DNA of 64,000 bases, taken from assembly GCF_004764705.1 (NCBI RefSeq), contig NZ_SHLX01000002.1, positions 1-64,000 of the forward strand, read 5' to 3'. The first letter of the stretch is position 1, and the number at the start of each line of letters is the position of its first letter. Below are positions 53,892 through 62,540 of this stretch, piece after piece. The notes under the pieces are model-generated. The model ran no database searches. It was given only the letters and a program-made list of their open reading frames with translations, and was not told the origin of the DNA. This DNA comes from Paenibacillus cymbidii (GTDB lineage Bacteria > Bacillota > Bacilli > Paenibacillales > NBRC-103111). The position numbers were made by a program, and so were the translations under genes.

Positions 53892-54026
53892 ATGAAAAGA
53901 AGCATGTCAGTCGCAGCAGTTGTCCGCCCGCGAACCGTTCGCCCAGCCGAGCGGCGGCTCGCACCCACGAGGTTGGTAAGGCCGGTGCAAGCCGGTATGA
54001 AAGACGGAGGTGTCTTTCATGCCTGA
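53892..54026 (+). CDS. 44-residue ORF coupled to the acyltransferase gene
   Basis: ATG 53892 has GGAGAGGG exactly eight bases upstream. The product is 44 residues, with 8 Arg and many Val/Ala (MKRSMSVAAVVRPR opening, KDGGVFHA end), and its TGA (54024-54026) lies just past the ATG of the acyltransferase at 54019. A -10-like TATAAT is at 53836-53841. The layout suggests a leader peptide or small coupled protein; no relative is recognised. Confidence 0.5.
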   Translation: MKRSMSVAAVVRPRTVRPAERRLAPTRLVRPVQAGMKDGGVFHA

Positions 54027-56058
54027 GCCGGTCAAAGGCACCGGGCGCTACATGCCCGGACTCGACGGATTGCGCGCCATCGCGGTGCTCGCCGTCGTTG
54101 TGTACCACCTCGCCCCTGACGCCGTACCTGGGGGACTTTTGGGAGTCGGCGTGTTTTTTGTCCTGTCGGGGTATTTGATCACGGACCTGCTGATCGGCGA
54201 GTGGAAGAATACCGGTACGATCCGGCTGCAGCAGTTTTGGCTGCGCCGGGCGCGCCGGCTGCTTCCCGCCATGCTGCTCATGGTCGCCGCCGTGTGCGTC
54301 TGGACCGCGCTCGTGAACGGCCATCGGCTGCCCGCGATGCGCGACGACGCGCTCGGCGCCTTGCTTTACGTCAGCAACTGGCAACTGATTTACAAGCAAG
54401 TATCGTATTTCGAGACCTTCGGTCCCCCCTCCCCGTTCGGCCATTTCTGGTCGCTGGCGGTGGAGGAGCAGTTTTACCTGCTGTGGCCGCTCATCCTGGC
54501 GTTCGGCCTTCGTTTCCTGAAGAAGACGAGCCACTGGATGATCCTCACGCTGGCAGGCGCAGCGGCATCGGCTTGCCTGATGGCGCTGCTGTACGAACCC
54601 GGGCTCGATCCGAGCAGGGTGTATTACGGGACGGATACGCGCGCGTTTTCGCTGCTGATCGGAGCGGCGCTCGCCTTCGTCTGGCCGAGCCGGAAGCTGA
54701 ACGCGTTGGCCGGCCCGAAGGCGCGCCGCGTCCTTGACGCGGCGGGCATCGCCGGCATCGCCGTGATGCTGCTGCTGATTTGGCGCACGCAGGAGTACAG
54801 CCCGTTCCTGTATCAGGGCGGCATGGTGCTGTTGTCGTTCGTTGCGGCCATCGCCATTGCGGCCATCGCCCACCCGGCCAGCAACATCGGCAAGTGGCTG
54901 GGCGCGAAACCGCTGCGTTGGCTCGGGCTGCGATCGTACGGCGTCTACTTATGGCACTATCCCGTCATTGCGCTGACCGGCTCGCAGAACGCGCAGCAGC
55001 CGGACCCGGTGCTGACGACGTTCCAGCTCGCCGCAACGCTCGGCCTGGCCGAATTAAGCTGGCGCTTCGTCGAATCGCCCATTCGCGGCGGCGCGCTCGG
55101 CACGGGAAGCTCGGCTTTGCGCCGGCGGAAGTCGCAGAAGGGCAGCCAGTCTCCCGCGTTCCGGCTGCGTTCGGCTTATGTGCCGCTGGCGTTCTTCATC
55201 CTGTGCCTGGGCGGCGCCAAGCTGCTGCCGACGGCTACCGCCAGCTTCGCGACCTCGCCGTCGTTTGAGCCGCAGCCCGGCCAGACGGCCGGTGTCGAGT
55301 TGGGCGAAGCGGGCGCAACGCCGGGCGTGGCGCCCAGCAGCACGCCAAGCGCGACGCCAAGCGTCACGCCCGGCGCGAAGCCCGGCACGGCAATAGCCGG
55401 CGGGAACGGCTCGCCGGCTACGGCAAGCCCCGGCGCCGGCAAAGCTTCGGCCGGCCCGCAGGCAACGCCGGGCGCAAGCGGTGCCGGTGCAACCGGCAAT
55501 GGCGCCGCAGGCAGTCCCAGCGCGACGCCGCAGGCAACGCCGAAGCCGAAGCCGACACCAACGCCGGCCCCGCCGGCAACCGGTGGTGCCGGCCAAGGCA
55601 TCACCGTCATCGGCGACTCCGTCGTTCTTGGCGCGCAAGCCGATCTGGAGCATTTGCTCCCCGGCATCGTCGTCGACGGCAAGCTCGGCCGCCAACTGGT
55701 GCAAGCATCGGAGGCGGTCGAGCAGTTGAAAGCCGACGGCAAGCTCGGCGACCGGATCGTTATCGAGCTCGGCACGAACGGCCCTTTTACGAAGAAACAA
55801 ATGGAAACGCTCCTGCTTTCGCTCGGGGACGCCAAACAAATCTGGCTCGTCAATACGCGTGTGCCCAAGCAGTGGGAAGACAGCGTAAACAAGACGATCG
55901 CCGAAGTGGCGGCCGATTTCCCTCATGCGTCGGTCATTGACTGGTATGGGGCGAGCGACGGCAAGACGGACTACTTATATACGGACGGCGTTCACCTGCG
56001 CCCCGAAGGGGCCAAACAGTTCGCGTCGCTTATAGTCCAGGCGGCGCAGCATTCGTAA
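54019..56058 (+). CDS. OatA-like membrane acyltransferase with extracellular SGNH domain
   Basis: 679 residues. The N-terminal acyltransferase-3 domain (about 10-395) has ten or so TM helices, PGLDGLRAIAVLAVVVYH with the catalytic His, GVFFVLSGYLI and the WSLAVEEQFYLLWP motif. A low-complexity Pro/Thr/Ala/Gly linker (about 430-525) then leads to a SGNH hydrolase-like domain (530-679) with block I GDSVVLGAQ, a GTNGPF segment and DGVHLRPEG carrying the catalytic Asp-x-x-His. It O-acetylates peptidoglycan or a wall polymer, with the SGNH domain acting outside. ATG 54019 has GGAGG eight bases upstream. Confidence 0.92.
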   Translation: MPEPVKGTGRYMPGLDGLRAIAVLAVVVYHLAPDAVPGGLLGVGVFFVLSGYLITDLLIGEWKNTGTIRLQQFWLRRARRLLPAMLLMVAAVCVWTALVNGHRLPAMRDDALGALLYVSNWQLIYKQVSYFETFGPPSPFGHFWSLAVEEQFYLLWPLILAFGLRFLKKTSHWMILTLAGAAASACLMALLYEPGLDPSRVYYGTDTRAFSLLIGAALAFVWPSRKLNALAGPKARRVLDAAGIAGIAVMLLLIWRTQEYSPFLYQGGMVLLSFVAAIAIAAIAHPASNIGKWLGAKPLRWLGLRSYGVYLWHYPVIALTGSQNAQQPDPVLTTFQLAATLGLAELSWRFVESPIRGGALGTGSSALRRRKSQKGSQSPAFRLRSAYVPLAFFILCLGGAKLLPTATASFATSPSFEPQPGQTAGVELGEAGATPGVAPSSTPSATPSVTPGAKPGTAIAGGNGSPATASPGAGKASAGPQATPGASGAGATGNGAAGSPSATPQATPKPKPTPTPAPPATGGAGQGITVIGDSVVLGAQADLEHLLPGIVVDGKLGRQLVQASEAVEQLKADGKLGDRIVIELGTNGPFTKKQMETLLLSLGDAKQIWLVNTRVPKQWEDSVNKTIAEVAADFPHASVIDWYGASDGKTDYLYTDGVHLRPEGAKQFASLIVQAAQHS

Positions 56059-56108
56059 CTTTATCGGCAAGCAGCAGCCATCGACCCTCCAATCTTCTTC
56101 CGGAAGAA

Positions 56109-56136
56109 GCCGTCCCGTCATCGGGCGGTTTTTTTT
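56109..56136 (+). terminator. Terminator of the acyltransferase gene
   Basis: A short GC stem (CCGTCCCG/CGGGCGG, TCAT loop) followed by eight T, 50 bases past the stop codon. Confidence 0.85.
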
Positions 56137-56147
56137 CGTCCGGCAGC

Positions 56148-56577
56148 TGTCGGGTTAAGCGACAATAGCTGTCATCGTACCGGTTCGCCACGCTCACGGC
56201 TCATTTTCCCCGCTACGATCACAAACTAAAATCGATTCAAACTGGCGCGGCGGCGAGCGTGCGTATATTCGGCAGCAGTTTGCGTCTGTTGGTTATCCCG
56301 TCGGCTCAGACCGGTGCGGCAATGAGTATATGGGGAGAGGAGGGGAGCGAGGCGGCGGTGGTCAACGGAAGAATGTGTTTGCCGGTTATCCCGTTGGCTC
56401 AAGTTGGCGGTTGGATGTATCGGGTTTGGAAGCGATACCTGAATGGCGTCAGTGCATCGTAGAAGGCACTTTTCTAGAAATGGGATACAAGTTCAAGTTG
56501 TTGATGCTTGAAATTGAGTCAATGGGATAACGGGCAGAAAGGAAGCTCCGGAGATCCCCCAATGTTGTCGGGTTAAG
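56148..56577. repeat. Gene-free stretch with recurring short motifs
   Basis: No convincing gene. The 12-mer TGTCGGGTTAAG occurs at both edges (56148-56159, 56566-56577). Inside, GTTATCCC followed by (G/A)T(T/C)GGCTCA-like sequence occurs twice on plus (near 56293 and 56385) and once inverted (near 56512-56534). CAATGTTGTCGGGTTAA at 56560-56576 is nearly the same as 17291-17307. ORFs here (for example 56330-56530) lack good start signals. It reads as remnants of a dispersed element. Confidence 0.4.
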
Positions 56578-56617
56578 GAAAAGCAAGTTTTTGCAATGCT
56601 TGAAAACTTAACGAAAT

Positions 56618-56635
56618 AAGGCTGATTGCAGCCTT
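56618..56635 (-). terminator. Terminator of the kdp operon
   Basis: Stem AAGGCTG/CAGCCTT with a 4-base loop, followed on the minus strand by TATTTCGTT, about 13 bases past the last stop codon of the operon. Confidence 0.75.
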
Positions 56636-56647
56636 GCAGCGGTCCCC

Positions 56648-58969
56648 CTACCCCGTCACCGCCGGATCATAATCCGCCACGATCAGCATATCGATTTGGC
56701 GGGCGCGGCGCAGCAAAAAATGAATGACCGTTTCCTTGAACAGCGAGTGCCAGAACGGTTTGCGCGACTGGCCGATAATCAGTTGGGTGGCGTGCAATTC
56801 GGTCATTCGCTGCAACAAGGCTTCGCCGACATTGCTGCGGCTGCCGATCGCGGTAACGTCCATTTTGCCCCCGAGCCGTTCGCACAATTGGCGCAGCGTC
56901 TCCAGCCGTTTCGAGTCGGCACTCCCCGCATGGCCGCGCTGCATATATTGCACGTGCCATTCGGCCTTGAGCCGATGCGCGATGCGGAAGCCGCGGCGGA
57001 TGAGACGCTCCGCCCGCGGGCTCGTGTCCACGCAGACGAAAATCACCTCGCGCCGGTGCCATTGCCCGCGAAGCGAAGAATGGCGATCCCAGGCTTCCAG
57101 GCGTTCGTCCACATCGTCGGCGATTTCCCGGAGCGCAAGCTCGCGCAGCGCAATCAAATTGCCGATTTTGAAAAACGAACCCAATGCCTGGTCCACCTTG
57201 TCGAGGGCATAAATGTTCCCGTTTTTCATGCGCTGCTGCAGCATTTGCGGCGTAACGTCGATCAGCTCGACCTCGTCCGCCATCTTCAGAATCGCATCCG
57301 GTACGGTTTCCCGCACGCGAACGCCGGTCAATTGCTCCACTGCGTCGTTCAGGCTCTCCAAATGTTGAACGTTGACCGTGGAAATGACGGAAACGCCGCT
57401 TTCCAGGAGGCGGATCACATCCTCGTACCGCTTCTTGCGGCGGCTGCCCGGCACGTTCGTGTGCGCCAGCTCGTCGACAAGCACAACTTCGGGATGGCGC
57501 GCGAGAATCGCATCCGTATCCATCTCTTCCAGCTCGGCCGACTGGTACGCCATTTTCGCTCGCGGCACGAGAGGCAGCGCGCCGACCTGCGCCGCGGTAT
57601 CCTTCCTCCCGTGCGTTTCCAATAAGCCAATGACGACATCGATCCCCTTGTCGCGCAAAATATTGCCTTCCTGCAGCATCTTGAACGTTTTACCCACGCC
57701 GGGGGCCGCCCCGATATACACTTTAAAGGTGCCGCGGCGGATGGTTTCGATTTTCTGCTCGATTTCCCGGGAGGTGAGCCGACGGAACGGATCCTCCTTT
57801 CCGTTCGGCCGGGGCTTGATCGGCAAAATTCGTTCGCCCTCGTGTTCCGCGCGGTCGGCCATAAGAAACACGTCGATATGCCGCGCTTTTTTCAGCACCC
57901 TGCCTGCAATCGAGCCTTGCCAGCGCTCCTGCCAGCGGCTTTTTTTGGAATGCCCCATCACGATTCGCGTGACGTTGTTCCGAACCGCATAGTGGACAAG
58001 AACGGACGGCAGCTTGCGCAGATGCGGCAGCGGAAGCTCTTCGAACTTGGCGTCCACCTTCTCCACCAGCTTCTGCACGGATCGTTTGAACGTGATCTGC
58101 TCTTTGGACAGCGTTCGTTTCGGCGATACGAAAGTGACCACCATCAAATCGCCGTTAAGCCGTTTGGCGATCTGCTGCCCTCTGCGCACGTATAGCGATC
58201 CGTTCCAGTGGTACTGCGCCGAAACCAGAATTCGTTCCGCCGCTCCGGACGGGCCGATCAGGCCAAGCTCCTCCCGGTGCTTCTCGAGCGAATCGTTGAC
58301 GCCCTCCGCCATCAGCCGCAAGGAAATTTCCCGCAGAACGCCCAGATTGCCGCGACGGGACAATGCCGGATGGGTATGGTCGCCCAATATCCCTTCGTCA
58401 ATACGTTTCAGCATCGTCTCCGGCGAGACATCGATCAAGCGGACTTCATCCGCCAATTCCAGCGTGTCCGCCGGCACCGTTTCTTCCGACCGGATCCCGG
58501 TCAGCTTGTAAACCAGCTCGTCTTCCCCGTCGAGCTCGTACACGTTGATCGTCGTGATAATGCTGATGCCGCGATCCATCAAATAACGAATGTCCTCAAG
58601 CCTCGTCTTGAACTTCGCTTCCTGGCGGTTGCGATGGGCAAGGCCGTCGACCAGGAGCACTTCCGGATTGCGGGCGATCAGGGCATCCAGCGGCAAATCC
58701 TTCTGTTCCTTGCCGTCCTTCCACCAATGAATGCTCGGTACCCGTTCGAGCTCCAGCGTCTGCTGCACCGTTTCCGAACGCTGCATCGTCGACACCGCGC
58801 AAATGACCACATCGATCCCCTGCTGCTTCAGCAGGTTTCCTTCCCGCAGCATATGATACGTTTTGCCTGAGCCGCTGACCGCGCCAATAATGATCTTCAA
58901 ACGTCCCCGCTGCAGCCGATGGATCGATTGCAAAATTTCTTCCGGCGTCTTGCGCCGAAACTCGGTCAT
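56648..58969 (-). CDS. Tandem KdpD sensor-domain protein without kinase domain
   Basis: 773 residues. It consists of two consecutive copies of the KdpD N-terminal region, each a P-loop KdpD domain followed by a universal-stress-protein (USP) fold. Copy 2 is canonical: Walker A GAAPGVGKT (about 417-425), VLVDELAHTNVPG, USP about 640-765. Copy 1 has diverged: GAVSGSGKT (29-37), LLVDGLAHRNRQ, USP about 245-370. The TM helices and histidine kinase core of full KdpD are absent, and no kdpE is seen. KdpD USP domains in some Firmicutes bind c-di-AMP, so a role in sensing nucleotide or ion status is plausible. Last gene of the kdp operon, overlapping the hydrolase gene by four bases. Confidence 0.88.
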   Translation of the reverse strand: MTEFRRKTPEEILQSIHRLQRGRLKIIIGAVSGSGKTYHMLREGNLLKQQGIDVVICAVSTMQRSETVQQTLELERVPSIHWWKDGKEQKDLPLDALIARNPEVLLVDGLAHRNRQEAKFKTRLEDIRYLMDRGISIITTINVYELDGEDELVYKLTGIRSEETVPADTLELADEVRLIDVSPETMLKRIDEGILGDHTHPALSRRGNLGVLREISLRLMAEGVNDSLEKHREELGLIGPSGAAERILVSAQYHWNGSLYVRRGQQIAKRLNGDLMVVTFVSPKRTLSKEQITFKRSVQKLVEKVDAKFEELPLPHLRKLPSVLVHYAVRNNVTRIVMGHSKKSRWQERWQGSIAGRVLKKARHIDVFLMADRAEHEGERILPIKPRPNGKEDPFRRLTSREIEQKIETIRRGTFKVYIGAAPGVGKTFKMLQEGNILRDKGIDVVIGLLETHGRKDTAAQVGALPLVPRAKMAYQSAELEEMDTDAILARHPEVVLVDELAHTNVPGSRRKKRYEDVIRLLESGVSVISTVNVQHLESLNDAVEQLTGVRVRETVPDAILKMADEVELIDVTPQMLQQRMKNGNIYALDKVDQALGSFFKIGNLIALRELALREIADDVDERLEAWDRHSSLRGQWHRREVIFVCVDTSPRAERLIRRGFRIAHRLKAEWHVQYMQRGHAGSADSKRLETLRQLCERLGGKMDVTAIGSRSNVGEALLQRMTELHATQLIIGQSRKPFWHSLFKETVIHFLLRRARQIDMLIVADYDPAVTG

Positions 58970-59805
58970 TCTCCCGCCTCCTCCCGCAACGGCTTACTCT
59001 GGCGCACCCCCGTCTGGCTTTCCAAAAATTGCTGCACCACCGCGTTAAACACGTCGGGCTGGCACAAATTGCTCGGGTCGGCGGCATCGGGGATGACGAC
59101 CAGTTGCGCCTGCGGGAGCCGGGAGACGACTTCTTTCATGCACGTGATGCCGAACTCCGTATAGTCGCCGACAACGCCCAATGCGGGGCGGCGAAAGGTC
59201 GTCAAATGCTCCGTATAATCGATTCGACTGACCGCGAGCCGCTGCCGGTACAATTCGCCCGGCCGTTTATCCAGCAGGTTTCTTCTGCTCTCGCGGTAGG
59301 CCAGTCCCCATCGCTTGTACAGCAGCCGAAGCGTTGGCAGGAGCAGCTCGCCGGGCGCATAGTACACCAGCCAGCTGAAATAAGCCGCGGCAAGCTGCAG
59401 CGCTCCCAGCACCGTCGACGTTTCGTTTCGGCAGAAGCTGTCGGCGATGACGATCGCTTTGACCCGCTCCGGGTACTGCCTTGCCATCTGCTGCACGATA
59501 ATGCCGCCGTACGAGATGCCGACCAATACTGCCTCGCGAATCTGCAGATCGTTCATCAGCATGATCACATCCAGGCATTGCGTTTCGATAATGGCATCCG
59601 GCGACTGCCCCAGCTTGCCCGATTTGCCGTTGCCGCGAAGATCGCATACGATCACCCGATATTGTTTGGAGAAATAGTCCAGCTGCGGCTTGAACATCGT
59701 GTGCGTCCAACCGTGCCCATGAATAAAAACAATCGGAGTGCCCGTGCCCTTCATCTCGTAATATAGCGACGTTCCGTTTAATTGCGCGACCGGCAACACC
59801 AACAC
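58966..59805 (-). CDS. Alpha/beta-fold hydrolase with apparently missing catalytic His
   Basis: 279 residues. An alpha/beta hydrolase core: oxyanion region FIHGHGW, nucleophile elbow GISYGG (Ser98). In the usual place of the catalytic His, in a [AG]AxH-x(2)-NLEQP type motif, this protein reads DAADPSNLCQP, so Asp243 replaces His and Cys replaces Glu. It may therefore be inactive as a hydrolase or use another His. No signal peptide. Located between kdpC and the KdpD-like gene, with a four-base overlap with the latter; why a hydrolase is in a kdp operon is not known. Confidence 0.85.
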   Translation of the reverse strand: MLVLPVAQLNGTSLYYEMKGTGTPIVFIHGHGWTHTMFKPQLDYFSKQYRVIVCDLRGNGKSGKLGQSPDAIIETQCLDVIMLMNDLQIREAVLVGISYGGIIVQQMARQYPERVKAIVIADSFCRNETSTVLGALQLAAAYFSWLVYYAPGELLLPTLRLLYKRWGLAYRESRRNLLDKRPGELYRQRLAVSRIDYTEHLTTFRRPALGVVGDYTEFGITCMKEVVSRLPQAQLVVIPDAADPSNLCQPDVFNAVVQQFLESQTGVRQSKPLREEAGE

Positions 59806-59845
59806 CTCATTTTCGCATCGTGATTGGATTCGTTAGCGCTCCTCG

Positions 59846-60460
59846 TCAGGGAGCCAGCTTCTCCGACAAAGCCAGATTGAGCTTCAGCACATTGACCCGC
59901 TTGTCGCCGAACACGCCCAGATCCCGGTTCTCCGTATAATTCGCGACCAGCGCCGCAAGATCGGACTCGGGAATGCCGCTCAGCTTGCTGATGCGGGGAA
60001 TTTGCACAAGCGCCGATTGCGGCGTAATGTGCGGATCGAGTCCCGAACCGGAATTGGTAATGAGCGCGATCGGGAGCCTGGCGACCGGCACGTCCGGGTT
60101 GTCTTTCCGCCACTGTTCGATCGCCGCCTTCGTCCGCGCCAGCATGTCCGGATTGGACGGCGCATAGTTGTTGGAGCCGGACGCCTCCGCTTGATAATCG
60201 ATGCTGGATACGCGCCCCTGAAAATAGTTCGGATCGGCGAACGATTGGCCGATCAACTCGGAACCGATCACGCTGCCGTTCTTGTCTTTGAGCAGACTTC
60301 CGTTCGCCTGCCGGGGGAACAACAGCTGCGCCGCCCCCGTGCTGACGAGCGGATAAACAATCCCGCATAATACGATGAATAACAGACTGACACGCAAGGC
60401 AATCCAGAACACAGACCCTCCGGATGGTTTCTCCTGCCCGTCTTGCGCCAAGGTGCTCAT
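59846..60460 (-). CDS. kdpC: Potassium-transporting ATPase subunit C
   Basis: 204 residues, one N-terminal TM helix (about 19-42) and an extracytoplasmic domain with family motifs QSFADPNYFQGRVS, SGSGLDPHIT and RISKLSGI. It stabilises the KdpA-KdpB complex. Follows kdpB after 24 bases. Confidence 0.97.
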   Translation of the reverse strand: MSTLAQDGQEKPSGGSVFWIALRVSLLFIVLCGIVYPLVSTGAAQLLFPRQANGSLLKDKNGSVIGSELIGQSFADPNYFQGRVSSIDYQAEASGSNNYAPSNPDMLARTKAAIEQWRKDNPDVPVARLPIALITNSGSGLDPHITPQSALVQIPRISKLSGIPESDLAALVANYTENRDLGVFGDKRVNVLKLNLALSEKLAP

Positions 60461-60484
60461 AGCCCATTCCTTCCTTCCGCTTAG

Positions 60485-62521
60485 TCAGATCCAGACATGA
60501 ACGAACAAATCAATCAGCTTGATGCCGATGAACGGAGCGACTACACCGCCGGCCCCATAAACGAGCAAATTGCGGCTCAGCAGGCGCGCGGCGCTCATCG
60601 GCCGGTAGGCGACGCCTTTCATCGCCAGCGGGATCAACAGCGGGATGATGATCGCGTTGAAAATAAGGGCCGACAATACCGCCGACAGGGGCGAGCCGAG
60701 CTTCATCACGTTCAGCGCTTCCATCTCGGGAATGACCAGCATGAACATCGCCGGGATGATGGCAAAATATTTGGCAATGTCGTTCGCAATGCTGAACGTG
60801 GTCAATGCGCCGCGGGTCATCAACAGCTGCTTGCCGATCGCAACGACTTCAATGATTTTCGACGGATCGGAATCGAGGTCGACCATATTCGCCGCTTCTT
60901 TGGCAGCCGTCGTGCCGCTGTTCATGGCCAGACCGACGTCGGCCTGGGCGAGAGCCGGCGCGTCGTTCGTGCCGTCCCCGGTCATGGCGACGAGTTTGCC
61001 TTCGGCTTGTTCGCGGCGGATGACGGCGATTTTGTCCTCCGGCTTGCTTTCGGCGATAAAATCGTCCACGCCCGCTTCCCTTGCGATCGTTGCCGCCGTC
61101 AACGGGTTGTCGCCGGTGCACATGATCGTCCTGATACCCATCGCACGAAGCTGATCGAACCGTTCCTTCATCCCCGGCTTTACGGTATCCTTCAAATAAA
61201 TGACGCCGAATATTTGCTTGTCGACAGCAACGGCCAGCGGCGTTCCGCCCTCCGAGGCGATGCGGTCCGCCAGTCGGCCCAGATCCTCCGGAATGGAGCC
61301 GCCCTGTGCCGCCACCCATTTGCGGATCGCGTCAACCGCACCTTTGCGCACCTGGCGTCCATCTCTCAAGTCGATGCCGCTCATGCGCGTTTCCGCCTTG
61401 AATTCGACGAAGCTGCCGCCTTCGCCAAGCGACGCGTCGTACGTTTTCCCGTTCTTCTTCATCCATTCCAGCACGGAGCGGCCTTCCGGCGTTTCGTCCC
61501 GGACGGAAGCGATCGCCGCCCAGGAAGCCGTCGCATCGATCGTTGCAGCGCTGACAGGTACGATTTCGCTGGCCATCCGATTGCCATACGTGATCGTCCC
61601 CGTTTTGTCCAGAATCATCGTGTTGATGTCGCCGGCGGCTTCCACCGCCTTGCCGGACATCGCCAGCACGTTGAACTGGGTGACACGATCCATGCCGGCG
61701 ATGCCGATGGCCGACAGCAGCCCGCCGATCGTGGTCGGGATCAGGCAGACGAGCAGCGCGATCAGCACCGGCACTTCCAGCTTGATGTCAACGAAGGAAG
61801 CAATCGGTCCCAGCGTCACGACAACGATAAGAAAAATAAGCGTCAAGCTGATGAGCAGCGTACTGAGCGCGATTTCGTTCGGCGTCTTCTGGCGCTTCGC
61901 GCCTTCGACAAGTGCGATCATCCGGTCGATGAACGTTTCGCCGGGATCGCTGGTGATGCGGACTTTAATCCGGTCGCTGACGACTCGCGTGCCGCCGGTG
62001 ACGGAATTGAAATCGCCGCCCGCTTCCTTGATGACCGGCGCCGATTCGCCGGTAATCGCCGATTCGTCGACCGAAGCGAGCCCTTCGATCACTTCCCCGT
62101 CCCCGGGAATCATCTCCCCTTGCGAAACGACGACGATATCCCCTTTTCGCAGTTCGGTCGAAGGAACGGTTTTGATCCCTCCGCCGCCAACGACTTTGTT
62201 CGCCGTAATTTCCTGCTTCGTTTTTTTCAACGTATCCGCCTGCGCCTTTCCTCTTCCTTCCGCCAGCGCTTCGGCAAAGTTGGCGAACAGCACGGTGAAC
62301 AGCAGAATGAAGAATACGGCAACGTTAAAGCCCAGCCGGTCCGCCGCGTCGAAATAACCGGGGAACACAATCATCAACAGCACGATAAACGTCCCTGCGT
62401 AGACGACGAGCATGACCGGGTTTTTTATCATCACGGCCGGGTTCAGTTTGACGACGCTCGCCTTCAGCGCCTCGGCGACAAGAGCTCCGGAGAAGAGACT
62501 CCTTTTTCGATTTTCGTTCAT
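60485..62521 (-). CDS. kdpB: Potassium-transporting P-type ATPase subunit B
   Basis: 678 residues. P-type ATPase landmarks: TGES in the actuator loop, phosphorylation motif DKTGTIT, nucleotide-binding residues in the N domain and [11 protein letters not shown] in the P domain. It hydrolyses ATP to drive K+ uptake through KdpA. Twenty bases separate it from the kdpA stop. Confidence 0.98.
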   Translation of the reverse strand: MNENRKRSLFSGALVAEALKASVVKLNPAVMIKNPVMLVVYAGTFIVLLMIVFPGYFDAADRLGFNVAVFFILLFTVLFANFAEALAEGRGKAQADTLKKTKQEITANKVVGGGGIKTVPSTELRKGDIVVVSQGEMIPGDGEVIEGLASVDESAITGESAPVIKEAGGDFNSVTGGTRVVSDRIKVRITSDPGETFIDRMIALVEGAKRQKTPNEIALSTLLISLTLIFLIVVVTLGPIASFVDIKLEVPVLIALLVCLIPTTIGGLLSAIGIAGMDRVTQFNVLAMSGKAVEAAGDINTMILDKTGTITYGNRMASEIVPVSAATIDATASWAAIASVRDETPEGRSVLEWMKKNGKTYDASLGEGGSFVEFKAETRMSGIDLRDGRQVRKGAVDAIRKWVAAQGGSIPEDLGRLADRIASEGGTPLAVAVDKQIFGVIYLKDTVKPGMKERFDQLRAMGIRTIMCTGDNPLTAATIAREAGVDDFIAESKPEDKIAVIRREQAEGKLVAMTGDGTNDAPALAQADVGLAMNSGTTAAKEAANMVDLDSDPSKIIEVVAIGKQLLMTRGALTTFSIANDIAKYFAIIPAMFMLVIPEMEALNVMKLGSPLSAVLSALIFNAIIIPLLIPLAMKGVAYRPMSAARLLSRNLLVYGAGGVVAPFIGIKLIDLFVHVWI

Positions 62522-62540
62522 GGCAGCTTCACCCCGTGTC

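Noticed and set aside
56330-56530. 66-codon ORF after the acyltransferase gene
   Set aside because: Starts within a Gly/Arg-rich stretch, no clear ribosome binding site, overlaps the recurring short motifs.
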